Origin: an uncultured Bacteroidota bacterium
GTDB lineage: Bacteria > Bacteroidota > Bacteroidia > Bacteroidales > SZUA-534
NCBI GenBank assembly: GCA_946414435.1
Contig: CAMKOM010000001.1
Location: 230,402-294,401, forward strand
Reading direction: 5' to 3'
DNA length: 64,000 bases
The notes under the pieces were generated by a model, which saw only the letters and a program-made list of their open reading frames with translations, had not been told where the DNA came from and searched no databases. Positions 33,336 to 42,312 of the stretch are shown here, piece by piece. Position 1 is the stretch's first letter, and each line of letters opens with the position of its first letter. The translations under genes and the position numbers were made by a program.

Positions 33336-36300
33336 CTATGCCTGCTCTTGCGGCAGCGGGAACGACACGAAGAACGATGTGCCCTTGCCCACTTTTGAGT
33401 AGAACCAAATGGCACCGCCGGCGTCTTCCACTATGTTTTTGACAATGGCCAGTCCAAGACCGGTTCCGCTGGTTTTGGTGGTAAAGTTGGGCTGGAACAG
33501 CTTCTTCTCAGTTTCCGGCGAGATACCTGTTCCGTTGTCCTGAATCTCAACAATCGCACGCCCTTTCATACAGCGAAGCGAGATATTTATTTTGCCTTTC
33601 TGCTTTTTGGGTATGGCCTGAATTGCATTTTTAATCAGATTATTGAACACTTGCAGCATTCGTTCGTTGTCAGCAATGATGTTCACCGTGAGTCCTGCAG
33701 GCTCGACAAATGTGATTTTGGTTGTTGTGGTGTCGCGGAAGAGCTCAACACTCTGGTTGATGCGCTCGTTAAGGTTCACTAGTTCGGTGCGGCCTTCGGG
33801 CATACGGGCAAACTGCGAGAATTCCGATGCGATTGACGACAGGCTGTCGATTTGCTCAATCAGGGTGCGAGCGGTGTTCTCGAACCGTTCGTTGAAATCG
33901 GGGTCACCGTTGCGCTGCGAACGCTCGAGCAGTTGCACGCTGAGCTTCATCGGTGTAAGCGGGTTCTTGATTTCGTGAGCCACCTGCCGGGCCATCTCGC
34001 GCCATGCGCTTTCCCGTTCCGATTTGGCAAGCCTTGACGCACTGATACTCAACTGTTCAAGCATCAGGTTATACTCATTCACCAGCTCGGCAATCTCATC
34101 GTCGCCATCATATTCAACACGCTGGTTGCTCTTGCCAAGGTCAAGGCTGCGGATTCGTTCCTGCACACTCACAATGGGCCGAGTTATGCGGTTCGACAGG
34201 AAAATGGCAATCACCACGCTCAACACCACTAGCACCGCATAAATATTGATTACGGCGACAGACACGCTTGTAAGTTCTTGACGCAAAGGTGTTTGCTTGA
34301 TAAAATACGGCAGATTGATGTAAGCCAGCAGCTTGTTGCGCGAGTTGATGAAGGGCACATAAGCCGAATAGTAGTTGAGTTTTCCGATGCTCTCACTCTG
34401 CACAATTCGCGATTTTTTGTTCATTTCAAGTTCACGGAAGGCAGTGGCGTTCATCTTCTCACTCGTGAGTTTGCGCGAGTAAATCTCGCGGCGCGACGTG
34501 GCAATCAGGTTTCCCGTCTGGTCGTAAAGATTGATGTCAGTAAGCAGAGTGTTCGATATCGATGCCATAAGCGAGTTGAGCTCATCGGCCGGAATGCGTT
34601 TGATGTCGGTAATGTTCGAGTAGCGCTGCTCGATTTCCATCAGCGCCGACTGGACCTTGCTCGACAGTATCTCGTTCTGCGAGCGTTTATATTGATTGAT
34701 AGTGTAATAGACCACGCCGCCGGCCACTGACACCGTTGAGATGATGAGAATGACCAAAATCGACACCAGCACCTTGTTTTTTATGGTGAAACGAATGTCG
34801 AACATCTTGGTGTAGGAATTGCCCAAAACCAGTAACAATGTGATTATCAACAGAAAGAACACAAATGTATAGGTGAGCGCAATCATAATATTAAAGGCAG
34901 TGATGGTTGGCGTGCTCACAATAATGCAGTTCTCGCTGTCGCTGACGTACATCACGTGGTCGTAATGTTCCATACTGAAATGGCTGAACTCGCCGTCGTG
35001 CTGGCCATAAACCTGATTGTCGAACGCATAGGGGAACGTGCCAGAGCGCGCTGTGAGTCGGCCGTTCTGGTATTTCGCATAACTGATATGCTGTTTGTAG
35101 CGGTCGGTGCTGAGCGGTTTCTCAAGCAGCAATTCGGGATAGCCAAGCACTTCATAATTGAGTTTCGGCGCCAGGCTGAAGAACAGCGTCACGGTTTCCT
35201 TCTGACGCGACGGAACGGCGATTCGTATCAGATAACTTGTTTCCGACGATGCGTTCTTGATTCTGAACAGCCCCTGCACCGGCGTCTGCGAGCCGTACTG
35301 CCGCAAATAGCGGTTGTAATACTGATGGCAGTTCTGTTGGTTCTGGTCGGGACCGAAACTGATTTCGTCGTGCTGGTCGCACACCGTCAGACTGAAGTTG
35401 TAGCGGTTCAGATAACCATTGAAATACTGATTCTCGATGTATCGGTAAAGGTCGTCGTGGCTGTATTCTGATACGGCCAGAATGGTTGCTATCTGCTTGT
35501 CGGCCTTCATATTATTGATAATATCCGACAAAATGACTTCAGCGGCTGGGTCCTGCATCTGCGAAAGATTGACGCAGAGCACTTCATTCTCTTCGGCATG
35601 GCGCATACGGCTCTCAATTCGAGTGAAATTGGTCACGTAAATCGAAATCAAGCCAATCACCATTACTTCTGAAGCATAGTTGACACGATTGGTGTAGCGC
35701 AGATAGAGCCACAAAACACTGACTACCAGGAACGACACGCACATCTGAATGTATGGCGAGCTTGGATAGTTGCAGAGCAGCAGAGTCGTCGCTATAGCCC
35801 ACACTGGCATCACAATCAGCAGCGCCCGCCAGAAACTGAAGGTTTTGAGCAACTGAATGACTGCCTTGTCGAGCAGAAGCAGAAATCCCACAAAACACAA
35901 CGCAAGTATCAGATAACCAAGTACACCGTAGATGTTGAGATTAGTTATTTCATATATCTCAAACGGGAAATTCGAGTCGTGGATGAGTGTGTTAAGCGTG
36001 TATGTCAAGAAAACATAATATGTCATGAGCGCAACCACCCAAAGCACCGAGATGGCAATGCGGCGCACGAGCGAGTATTTGTCGAGCCGCTGCAGATGTA
36101 CCTTAAACGAATAGACAAATATCAGATACACAATCATTACCACGCTAATCAGCAAATCGCCAAGCGACGGGAAAATCACCGATGCGGCATAGTGCTGCGG
36201 CGAGAAAATGCCTAGCTGAGAGTAGTAATCCTGCGGCAGAAACATCTGAATGCCCATTCTGGCCGCCACTGCTATCAGCGTAAGCACAAAGAACTTACGG

Positions 36301-37001
36301 TTACTGAGCCGGTTCTTTTTAATTCCCTTCTGAGCGTAGAGCATCAGCAAAAGAAACGACAACAACAGCAACGGGAACGCCACCCGGCGTCTTTTGCCGG
36401 TGTCGCTTGTGTTTTCAATGCTAAACGAGAACAGATAGTTGCCGTCGGTGCTGTAAACGGCGTCTTCCGATGTTTTATCATCGGTATTTAAACTCAAATT
36501 ACTCTTTATCCCGAACGACGAGTGAAGTCGGTTTTGCAGGAACTCGTTCTCGTATGTGAAGTCGGTTTTAACAACAATCACGCTCACAACCGTTTGCTGT
36601 TTGTTGGTCTTGTAGCGCGGAATAACACTGGCGTTTCCGGTGTTTACAAATGGCTTTTTGTACCACATTGTGCCTTCGGGAATGGCAACTGAATTGTTAG
36701 TCCAATATACAAGATTCCGTCCCGAGTACACATAAAGAATAATGCCATGGCGGTCGAACAGACGGTCGGGGTTGTAGTTACTGCTGTTGGCGAACTCGCT
36801 TATGCGGTTGTTCTGCGCATATTCGAACAATGTGTCGGCCAACTGCTCGGCAAACAGCTCCTTCTCATGCAGTGATTGTATGAACTTCTGCCGCTCAGGC
36901 TCAACAACCTTTGAGCTGTTATCGGAACTGAGAATTTTCAGCCCGGCCATAAAACAGATAATGGCGTAAAGCAATAACCGATGGCGGACAAGGAAGTGCA
37001 T
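33336..37001 (-). CDS. Large NtrY-like membrane sensor histidine kinase
   Basis: The 1221-residue protein has a first hydrophobic helix and a soluble sensor of about 190 residues. A block of roughly eight transmembrane helices (about 225-470) is followed by a second extracytoplasmic stretch and helices near 705 and 740. A further sensor region comes next, then a last helix at about 925 and a HAMP domain (SNRITRPIVSVQERIRSLDL). The kinase core follows: H-box RQVAHEIKNPLTPMKLS (phospho-acceptor His near 1005), N-box NNLIKNAIQAIP, and the G boxes QDNGTGIS and GTGLGLAIVKN. The core is NtrY-like. No response regulator is adjacent, so the partner is encoded elsewhere. Confidence 0.92.
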   Translation of the reverse strand: MHFLVRHRLLLYAIICFMAGLKILSSDNSSKVVEPERQKFIQSLHEKELFAEQLADTLFEYAQNNRISEFANSSNYNPDRLFDRHGIILYVYSGRNLVYWTNNSVAIPEGTMWYKKPFVNTGNASVIPRYKTNKQQTVVSVIVVKTDFTYENEFLQNRLHSSFGIKSNLSLNTDDKTSEDAVYSTDGNYLFSFSIENTSDTGKRRRVAFPLLLLSFLLLMLYAQKGIKKNRLSNRKFFVLTLIAVAARMGIQMFLPQDYYSQLGIFSPQHYAASVIFPSLGDLLISVVMIVYLIFVYSFKVHLQRLDKYSLVRRIAISVLWVVALMTYYVFLTYTLNTLIHDSNFPFEIYEITNLNIYGVLGYLILALCFVGFLLLLDKAVIQLLKTFSFWRALLIVMPVWAIATTLLLCNYPSSPYIQMCVSFLVVSVLWLYLRYTNRVNYASEVMVIGLISIYVTNFTRIESRMRHAEENEVLCVNLSQMQDPAAEVILSDIINNMKADKQIATILAVSEYSHDDLYRYIENQYFNGYLNRYNFSLTVCDQHDEISFGPDQNQQNCHQYYNRYLRQYGSQTPVQGLFRIKNASSETSYLIRIAVPSRQKETVTLFFSLAPKLNYEVLGYPELLLEKPLSTDRYKQHISYAKYQNGRLTARSGTFPYAFDNQVYGQHDGEFSHFSMEHYDHVMYVSDSENCIIVSTPTITAFNIMIALTYTFVFFLLIITLLLVLGNSYTKMFDIRFTIKNKVLVSILVILIISTVSVAGGVVYYTINQYKRSQNEILSSKVQSALMEIEQRYSNITDIKRIPADELNSLMASISNTLLTDINLYDQTGNLIATSRREIYSRKLTSEKMNATAFRELEMNKKSRIVQSESIGKLNYYSAYVPFINSRNKLLAYINLPYFIKQTPLRQELTSVSVAVINIYAVLVVLSVVIAIFLSNRITRPIVSVQERIRSLDLGKSNQRVEYDGDDEIAELVNEYNLMLEQLSISASRLAKSERESAWREMARQVAHEIKNPLTPMKLSVQLLERSQRNGDPDFNERFENTARTLIEQIDSLSSIASEFSQFARMPEGRTELVNLNERINQSVELFRDTTTTKITFVEPAGLTVNIIADNERMLQVFNNLIKNAIQAIPKKQKGKINISLRCMKGRAIVEIQDNGTGISPETEKKLFQPNFTTKTSGTGLGLAIVKNIVEDAGGAIWFYSKVGKGTSFFVSFPLPQEQA

Positions 37002-37021
37002 TTAAGAGAAGTGGTGGCAGT

Positions 37022-37150
37022 TAGAGTTTAGAATATTGTACAACTGACTACAGACAACAGACTGCTTGTATGCAATGAGCCATCAGTGTTGATTGATGTT
37101 CTGCAGTTGTCTGTGCGTAATTCGTAAATCATAATTCGTAAATCAAAAAA
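37022..37150. repeat. Degenerate short-unit intergenic spacer
   Basis: Word pairs such as CAACTGACTACAGACAACAG and TAATTCGTAAATC (twice, 37120-37145) resemble the spacers at 9803, 30108 and 49321. It lies between the rlmH stop and the kinase start on the same strand. Confidence 0.5.
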
Positions 37151-37153
37151 AAT

Positions 37154-37627
37154 CTAAACGTGATGGTACGGCTCGCCTTTCAATATTGTGTGGCAACGGT
37201 ACAATTGTTCAACAAACAATAATCGAACCAATTGATGCGGAAAAGTGAGTTTCGATAGCGAAATTTTTGTATTGGCGCGATTATAAACATCATCAGAAAA
37301 GCCGTAAGGCCCGCCAATCAAGAACACGAGCCGCTTGTGGCCTGCCGCAAACACCCCGCTCATCCATTCGGTCATCCCCACCGATGTCAGTTCCCGACCA
37401 CGCTCGTCGAGCAGTACCACATAGTCGCCGTTTTCTATCTGTTTCAAAATCAGCTCGCCTTCCTTACTGCGCTGCACAGCTTCGCTCATACTTTTCGAGT
37501 TGCGGATGTCGGGCAGAGCCACAAACTCAAACGGCGTGTACCGCACAATGCGTTGACAGTATTTTGCTATGCCGGTGTTCAAATATTCATCATCGGTCTT
37601 TCCGATAGCGTAGAGAATGGTTTTCAT
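37154..37627 (-). CDS. rlmH: 23S rRNA (pseudouridine-1915 N3) methyltransferase RlmH
   Basis: The 157-residue SPOUT-class enzyme methylates pseudouridine 1915 of 23S rRNA on the 70S ribosome using SAM. It has the family's conserved C-terminal knot: VVLLDERGRELTSVGM, LVFLIGGPYGFSDDV, ISLSKLTFPHQLVRLLFVEQLYR and the terminal GEPYHHV. Length equals the usual 155-160 residues. It diverges from the DUF4783-nadC operon, with overlapping promoter boxes between them. Confidence 0.97.
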   Translation of the reverse strand: MKTILYAIGKTDDEYLNTGIAKYCQRIVRYTPFEFVALPDIRNSKSMSEAVQRSKEGELILKQIENGDYVVLLDERGRELTSVGMTEWMSGVFAAGHKRLVFLIGGPYGFSDDVYNRANTKISLSKLTFPHQLVRLLFVEQLYRCHTILKGEPYHHV

Positions 37628-37651
37628 CTGTCTAAAGTCATTATAAAATAT

Positions 37652-37675
37652 TACCTTTGCCGATGGTCAAAAATA
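37652..37675. promoter_or_regulatory. Overlapping divergent promoters (rlmH and DUF4783-nadC)
   Basis: TACCTTTG at 37652-37659 faces + toward the DUF4783 gene. CAAAAATA at 37668-37675 reads TATTTTTG facing - toward rlmH (ATG at 37627). Each transcription start would fall within or beside the other's box, so the two RNA polymerase complexes should exclude one another. Confidence 0.55.
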
Positions 37676-38097
37676 TGAATTTGAAAATGTTTTCGGCAAA
37701 AAAAGTGTTCTTGTTGATGGCGGTTTTGGCCGCGACGACGGTTTGTCCGCTGCAAACTGTGTCGCAAGTGGTTGTCGTTGATTCGGTTGTCGACTGCATC
37801 ACTCGCACCATTGCCGACGGTAACGCCGACTCATTAACCGCATTCTTCAACAAGCGCGTCGAGTTGCTGATGCCCGACTACTCAGTTGTGAGCAGCCGCA
37901 ACCAGGCAAAAATGATTCTGAATCAGTTTTTTACCAAAAACAAGCCGACGCAGTTCACCGTGCTTGCTCAAAACATCAGCCCCGACGGCATCTCGGTCAT
38001 CGGAACACTCGACAGCGGAATCCATCGCTACAGAATCAGTTTCCTGACCAAGCAGCAATCATCACAACAACTTGTATATCAATTTTCTATAGAATAA
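37675..38097 (+). CDS. DUF4783 family secreted protein
   Basis: The protein is about 140 residues: a signal peptide (FSAKKVFLLMAVLAATTVC ... QTVSQ) then an NTF2-like DUF4783 domain (VVDCITRTIADGNADSLTAF, LMPDYSVVSSRNQAKMILN, YRISFLTKQQ). It precedes nadC by one base, as is common in Bacteroidales, but its role is unknown. ATGs at 37663, 37675 and 37687 are all in frame. I prefer 37675 because the TACCTTTG box puts the transcription start at about 37666, after the first ATG. Confidence 0.82.
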   Translation: MNLKMFSAKKVFLLMAVLAATTVCPLQTVSQVVVVDSVVDCITRTIADGNADSLTAFFNKRVELLMPDYSVVSSRNQAKMILNQFFTKNKPTQFTVLAQNISPDGISVIGTLDSGIHRYRISFLTKQQSSQQLVYQFSIE

Positions 38098-38098
38098 C

Positions 38099-38947
38099 AT
38101 GAACAATCAAGAGTACATAAAGGATTTTATAGCCCGCGCCATCCGCGAAGATGTTGGCGACGGCGACCACACATCGTTGAGCTGCATTCCGGCCGATCAG
38201 CGCGGCAAGGCCCAGCTGCTTGTCAAGCAAGACGGCATTCTGGCCGGTGTCGAAGTGGCCCGGATGGTCTTCGAAGAGTTCGACAAAGACCTGAAAATGA
38301 CCACATTCATCACCGATGGCACACCCGTGAAGAAAGGCGATGTGGCATTCATCGTCGAAGGACGCGAACTCTCAATCCTGCAAACCGAGCGCCTGGTGCT
38401 CAACTTCATGCAGCGTATGAGCGGAATCGCCACACAGACAAGCCATTACGTTGAATTGGTCAAAGGCCTGCACACCAAAATTCTCGACACCCGCAAGACC
38501 ACACCCGGGATGCGCGTCTTCGAGAAAATGGCCGTGGTGATGGGCGGCGGACAGAACCACCGCATCGGGCTATACGATATGATTCTCATCAAAGACAACC
38601 ACATCGATTTTGCCGGCGGCATTCCGCAGGCCATCAATCGCGCCAAAGAATATCTGAAAGCTAAAGGCAAAAACCTGAAGATTGAGGTTGAGGCCCGCTC
38701 GTTCGACGAGATAAAACAGATTATGGAAATCGGTGGTATCGACCGCATAATGATTGACAACTTCTCGATCCCGGACACCAAAAAAGCTGTCGAGATGATT
38801 GGCGGCAAATATGAGACCGAAGCATCGGGCGGCATCACCGACACCAACTTGCGCGACTACGCCGCCACCGGTGTCGATTTCATATCGGTTGGCGCGCTAA
38901 CGCACCAAATCCGCAGTCTCGACTTGAGTTTGAAAGCCATAAAATAA
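38099..38947 (+). CDS. nadC: Nicotinate-nucleotide pyrophosphorylase (carboxylating)
   Basis: The 282-residue enzyme converts quinolinate and PRPP into nicotinate mononucleotide in de novo NAD synthesis. Landmarks are REDVGDGDHTSLSCIP at the N-terminus, LNFMQRMSGIATQTSHYV, ILDTRKTTPGMRVFEKMAV with PRPP/quinolinate-binding residues, the NHRIGLYDMILIKDNHI segment, and EASGGITDTNLRDYAATGVD near the end. Length is typical. The stop overlaps the ATG of the YihY gene by one base (TAATG). A NAD kinase gene follows three genes later, so the operon covers NAD and NADP supply. Confidence 0.97.
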   Translation: MNNQEYIKDFIARAIREDVGDGDHTSLSCIPADQRGKAQLLVKQDGILAGVEVARMVFEEFDKDLKMTTFITDGTPVKKGDVAFIVEGRELSILQTERLVLNFMQRMSGIATQTSHYVELVKGLHTKILDTRKTTPGMRVFEKMAVVMGGGQNHRIGLYDMILIKDNHIDFAGGIPQAINRAKEYLKAKGKNLKIEVEARSFDEIKQIMEIGGIDRIMIDNFSIPDTKKAVEMIGGKYETEASGGITDTNLRDYAATGVDFISVGALTHQIRSLDLSLKAIK

Positions 38948-39891
38948 TGAAGATTAAACAGATAATCGATAATTGGAAGGCTCGACTCGATGCTGTCATC
39001 GAGTGGACCAAGCGCCACACGCTGCCCGGATTCGGCCGTCTGTCGATCTTCGAAGTGGGCTCGTTCTTCGTTAAAGGAATGTCGAACGGCACACTCGGCA
39101 TCCGCGCGGCAAGTATCGCCTTCAACTTCTTCCTGGCGGTGTTCCCGGCGCTGCTTTTCCTGTCAACGCTTATCCCTTACATCCCGATTCCCAATTTCCA
39201 AACAGAGTTGATGGATTTGCTCGAGCAGCTCATCCCATCAGACACGTTCGAGACCATCGAAGAAACACTGGCCGACATTGTGATGTATCCGCGAAGTGGC
39301 TTGTTATCAATAGGTTGCATCACCACCATCATCATTGTATCGAATGGTGTGACGGCTGTCATCCGCGCCTTCAACGCATCAATCAACACCCACGAGACGC
39401 GCGGATTCCTGAGGCTTCGGGCTTCGTCGCTCATTATGGTGGGCCTGATTACCGTGCTTTTGGCCACAGCCATCGCGTTGCTCATTTTCGGTCGCACAAT
39501 TCTAGCCTACCTCATCGCCAAACACATTCTCTTCGGTACTTTTTCAACGGTGATGTTCTACGTTGTTCAATGGCTTGTGATTCTGTCGCTTTGCATTGTA
39601 AGCGTGTCTGTTATCTACTATTTCGCACCAGCCCAACACACCCATATGGGTTTCATTTCGACCGGCTCGGTGATGGCCACGCTGCTGTTGCTAGTCACTT
39701 CGGCAGGATTCGGTTTTTACTTGGCTAACTTTAGCAATTACAATGCATTATATGGTTCAATAGGCACGCTTATTGCAATACTCGTCTGGCTCAACTTGAA
39801 CTCGTACATCTTCCTTTTGGGATTCGAACTGAATCTGAGCATCCAGGCGGCACACGAGAAAAAAGCCGAAGCGCTGCCGCAACACACATAA
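38947..39891 (+). CDS. YihY/BrkB family inner-membrane protein
   Basis: The 314-residue protein has six transmembrane helices and the YihY signature: SIAFNFFLAVFPALLFLSTLIP in the first helix region, MYPRSGLLSIGCITTIIIVSNG, a Phe/Tyr-rich cytoplasmic loop, and GSIGTLIAILVWLNLNSYIFLLGFELN at the end. The family was once mislabelled ribonuclease BN; its true function is unresolved. It is translationally coupled to nadC through a TAATG overlap and followed 37 nt later by an RlpA-like gene. Confidence 0.93.
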   Translation: MKIKQIIDNWKARLDAVIEWTKRHTLPGFGRLSIFEVGSFFVKGMSNGTLGIRAASIAFNFFLAVFPALLFLSTLIPYIPIPNFQTELMDLLEQLIPSDTFETIEETLADIVMYPRSGLLSIGCITTIIIVSNGVTAVIRAFNASINTHETRGFLRLRASSLIMVGLITVLLATAIALLIFGRTILAYLIAKHILFGTFSTVMFYVVQWLVILSLCIVSVSVIYYFAPAQHTHMGFISTGSVMATLLLLVTSAGFGFYLANFSNYNALYGSIGTLIAILVWLNLNSYIFLLGFELNLSIQAAHEKKAEALPQHT

Positions 39892-39928
39892 ATTTTTATT
39901 TTTACAGAAAATTAATATTCAAACAGAT

Positions 39929-40735
39929 ATGAAAAACATTAGACTGACATTGACCGCCTTGCTGCTTGCGATTGCAGGCTTTGCGTCGGCGCAGATAACA
40001 GAAGTTGGATTGGCATCGTTCTACGCCGACAAGTTCGACGGTCGGATGACCGCGAGCGGCGAGACTTTCAGCCAAAAGAAGATGACGGCCGCCCACCGCA
40101 CGCTGCCATTTGGCACAGTGGTTCGCGTCACCAATCTCGATAACAATATATCTGTAGATGTGACGATTAACGACCGCGGTCCGTTTGTCGAAAAGCGCAT
40201 CATCGACCTTTCACGCGCTGCCGCCGAAAAACTGAAATTTGTGGCCAAAGGCACGGCAAGTGTCAAGGTTGAAGTGTTGAGTCTGCCCGAATCGAGTGCC
40301 GCCGCGGCTACCGAGACAAAGCGCAGCTCATCGCCCGCATGGCCGGGCAAGCAAGTTGCCGCCGATGAGCCGGCTGCAGCCGCACAACCAGCCATACAAC
40401 CCGATGCCGAGCCCGAGACAGCGCCCGTTCGTCAAACACAAGTGACTGAAGTACAGGCACCGGCCAACGAATATTTCAAAATCGAATCGACGCCCATCCA
40501 CCCAAAAGGCTTTGGCGTACAGCTGGCATCGTATCAGGAAGCGGCCAATCTGGTGAAGCGTTGCGCCGAAATCAAATCGCTGATTAACAAAGATATAATG
40601 ATTCAAATCGGCGACAAGGACGGCGTGAAGGTCTATCGCATCATTGCCGGTCCGTTTGAGACGCGCGAAAAGGCCGAGCATTTCAATAAAAAACTGACCG
40701 ATTTCAACGGCAGTTTCATTGTAACTCTCGAATAA
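39929..40735 (+). CDS. rlpA: RlpA-like septal-ring protein (DPBB plus SPOR domains)
   Basis: The 268-residue protein has a signal peptide (MKNIRLTLTALLLAIAGFASAQ), a double-psi beta-barrel RlpA domain (about 25-110: VGLASFYADKFDGRMTASGE, LPFGTVVRVTNLDN, VTINDRGPFVEKRIIDLS with the catalytic Asp), an Ala/Pro/Glu-rich linker, and a C-terminal SPOR domain (about 190-268: FGVQLASYQEAANLVKRC, VYRIIAGPFETREKAEHF). SPOR binds denuded septal peptidoglycan; RlpA in Pseudomonas is a lytic transglycosylase. The protein is not a lipoprotein, unlike many RlpAs. Same operon as nadC and nadK. Confidence 0.93.
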   Translation: MKNIRLTLTALLLAIAGFASAQITEVGLASFYADKFDGRMTASGETFSQKKMTAAHRTLPFGTVVRVTNLDNNISVDVTINDRGPFVEKRIIDLSRAAAEKLKFVAKGTASVKVEVLSLPESSAAAATETKRSSSPAWPGKQVAADEPAAAAQPAIQPDAEPETAPVRQTQVTEVQAPANEYFKIESTPIHPKGFGVQLASYQEAANLVKRCAEIKSLINKDIMIQIGDKDGVKVYRIIAGPFETREKAEHFNKKLTDFNGSFIVTLE

Positions 40736-40743
40736 TCAATCTG

Positions 40744-41622
40744 ATGAACGTTGCTATATATAGTCAGTTGTTTGGTTCGCAGCACCAACCGTTGCTCGAA
40801 GTGCTTTTTGGTGCGCTTCAGCGGCACAAGGCCAACATTTGGCTGCATCCGTTGTTTGCGCCGGTTTTCAAACTCTGGCAGCAAAGTAGCGACCTTTCCT
40901 ATACAAACATCGACACATCGGTCCAAATGCCTGACAATCTCGATTTTATCATTGTTCTGGGTGGCGACGGCAGCTTTCTGAAGGCCATCAGTGAATTTGA
41001 GCACCTAAAAGTGCCGTTTGTGGGCATCAATACAGGGCGGCTGGGGTTTCTGGCCGACATCTCGCCCGACGATATCACTAATGCCATCGACGCTCTGGCC
41101 GACGGCAAGTTCATTGTCGAACAGCGCCCGTTGCTTAAGTTGCAGCCGCAAATCAACGAGATTAAACACCCGTTTGCTCTCAACGAGATAACAGTGCACA
41201 AGTGCGACAGCTCGAGCATGATTGTCATCCACACCTACATCGATGACAAATATCTGGCAAGCTATTGGGCTGACGGACTGATAATTGCAACACCAACAGG
41301 CTCAACGGCCTATTCGATGAGCGCCGGCGGCCCCATCTTGTCGCCCGCGTCGCAGAACATCATCATCACGCCCATCGCATCGCACAACCTGACGGTGCGG
41401 CCGCTCGTCATTCCTGACTACAGCACCATCCGCATCACGGTTGAAAGCCGCGAACAGAACTATATGCTCTCGCTCGACTCAACGTCGGTGGTGTTGAGCA
41501 ATCCGTCGGAAATCACCATCAGCAAGGCTGAACGCAGCGTGAGCCTGATAAAATTTGACGGTCACGGATTCTTCTCAACCCTGCGCAACAAACTGATGTG
41601 GGGTGCCGACAAACGGAATTAA
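40744..41622 (+). CDS. nadK: NAD kinase
   Basis: The 292-residue enzyme phosphorylates NAD to NADP. It shows the GGDG catalytic motif (FIIVLGGDGSFLKAI), the following VGINTGRLGFLADI, ALNEITVHKC, and the conserved ADGLIIATPTGSTAYSMSAGGPIL, with the C-terminal LTVRPLVIPD. Length is normal. It starts 8 nt after the rlpA-like gene. With nadC upstream, the operon contains two enzymes of NAD(P) metabolism. Confidence 0.97.
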   Translation: MNVAIYSQLFGSQHQPLLEVLFGALQRHKANIWLHPLFAPVFKLWQQSSDLSYTNIDTSVQMPDNLDFIIVLGGDGSFLKAISEFEHLKVPFVGINTGRLGFLADISPDDITNAIDALADGKFIVEQRPLLKLQPQINEIKHPFALNEITVHKCDSSSMIVIHTYIDDKYLASYWADGLIIATPTGSTAYSMSAGGPILSPASQNIIITPIASHNLTVRPLVIPDYSTIRITVESREQNYMLSLDSTSVVLSNPSEITISKAERSVSLIKFDGHGFFSTLRNKLMWGADKRN

Positions 41623-41626
41623 GGCG

Positions 41627-42082
41627 ATGGGGAACCTTTGGGCAAAACTTTTCGGCAAAACCGACAACACAACCGTGCAAATCGCGCGCAACGCTGTGGT
41701 TGAAGGCATCCGCTATCTGACCAACATTGCCATTCTGTGGTACCTTAACGAACGACTGCTTGGTTCCGACTGGCTAGCTGTGTCAACATTTGTGGCATCG
41801 CTGCTTGCCGGACTTGTCAACTACGGACTCTGCACCATCTGGGTGTTCCACAAGAAAGCTGGCGGTGCGGGCAAGAGTCTTGTGCAGTTTGCCGTCTTCA
41901 CGCTGATTGGCGCGGCTGGACTGGCCATCAACATTGGCATCACCACCGTGCTCACCAACCGCTGCGGCGTTTATTTCCTGATAAGCAATACAATAGCACA
42001 AATAACGGTTTTCTTCTTCAACTTTTTTGTGCGAAAGAAAGTGGTGTTCAGTGAGAAAAAGGCGGAATTCAAAAAATCCTAA
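41627..42082 (+). CDS. GtrA family membrane protein
   Basis: The 151-residue protein has four transmembrane helices in the GtrA arrangement (VEGIRYLTNIAILWYLNERL, LAGLVNYGLCTIWVFHKK, FTLIGAAGLAINIGIT, FFFNFFVRKKVVF). GtrA proteins are thought to help flip or transfer polyprenyl-linked sugars. The ATG at 41627, 4 nt after nadK, is preferred; a longer frame overlaps nadK. The C-terminus is Lys-rich. It is the last protein gene of the operon before the tRNA. Confidence 0.88.
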   Translation: MGNLWAKLFGKTDNTTVQIARNAVVEGIRYLTNIAILWYLNERLLGSDWLAVSTFVASLLAGLVNYGLCTIWVFHKKAGGAGKSLVQFAVFTLIGAAGLAINIGITTVLTNRCGVYFLISNTIAQITVFFFNFFVRKKVVFSEKKAEFKKS

Positions 42083-42105
42083 CTCCTAAATCCTACATTT
42101 TTCAT

Positions 42106-42113
42106 TATTTTCG
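42106..42113 (+). promoter_or_regulatory. -7 box (TATTTTCG) of the tRNA-Arg gene
   Basis: TATTTTCG is one base off TAnnTTTG and ends 10 nt before the mature tRNA 5' end. It follows a short degenerate spacer (CCTAACTCCTAAATCCTAC, 42078-42096). Confidence 0.5.
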
Positions 42114-42123
42114 CGCCCGATTC

Positions 42124-42198
42124 GGTTCCATAGTTCAATGGATAGAATATCAGATTCCGGTTCTGACGATTAGGGTTCGACTCCCTATGGAATCACCA
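42124..42198 (+). tRNA. tRNA-Arg (anticodon CCG)
   Basis: The acceptor stem GGTTCCA (42124-42130) pairs with TGGAATC (42188-42194), followed by discriminator A and an encoded CCA (42196-42198). The anticodon arm TCAGA/TCTGA encloses loop TTCCGGT, giving anticodon CCG, which reads CGG (Arg). The T arm TAGGG-TTCGACT-CCCTA is canonical. The D stem contains one wobble pair. Confidence 0.96.
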
Positions 42199-42206
42199 AA
42201 GGCATA

Positions 42207-42246
42207 ATACAAGTATCTAACTATCAGTTAGATACTTGTATTTTTC
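42207..42246 (+). terminator. Long perfect-stem terminator after tRNA-Arg
   Basis: A perfect 15-bp stem (42207-42221 with 42227-42241) with five-base loop TATCA is followed by a T run. It ends the nadC-operon/tRNA region and could also serve the convergent TPR gene at 42313. Confidence 0.9.
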
Positions 42247-42312
42247 ATTTTTCCTGCTTTGATTATTAGCACTTGCCGATGATTGTCGATTTCAATTTTC
42301 ATCAACCGACTA

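Noticed and set aside
33175-33408. 77-codon frame overlapping the end of the histidine kinase, possible frameshifted extension
   Set aside because: The kinase already ends with a complete G2 box and normal C-terminus; the extra frame adds no kinase motif.
42207-42246. Long inverted repeat beside tRNA-Arg as an integration site
   Set aside because: No integrase, no duplicated tRNA end and no mobile genes nearby; perfect stem plus T run is a terminator.
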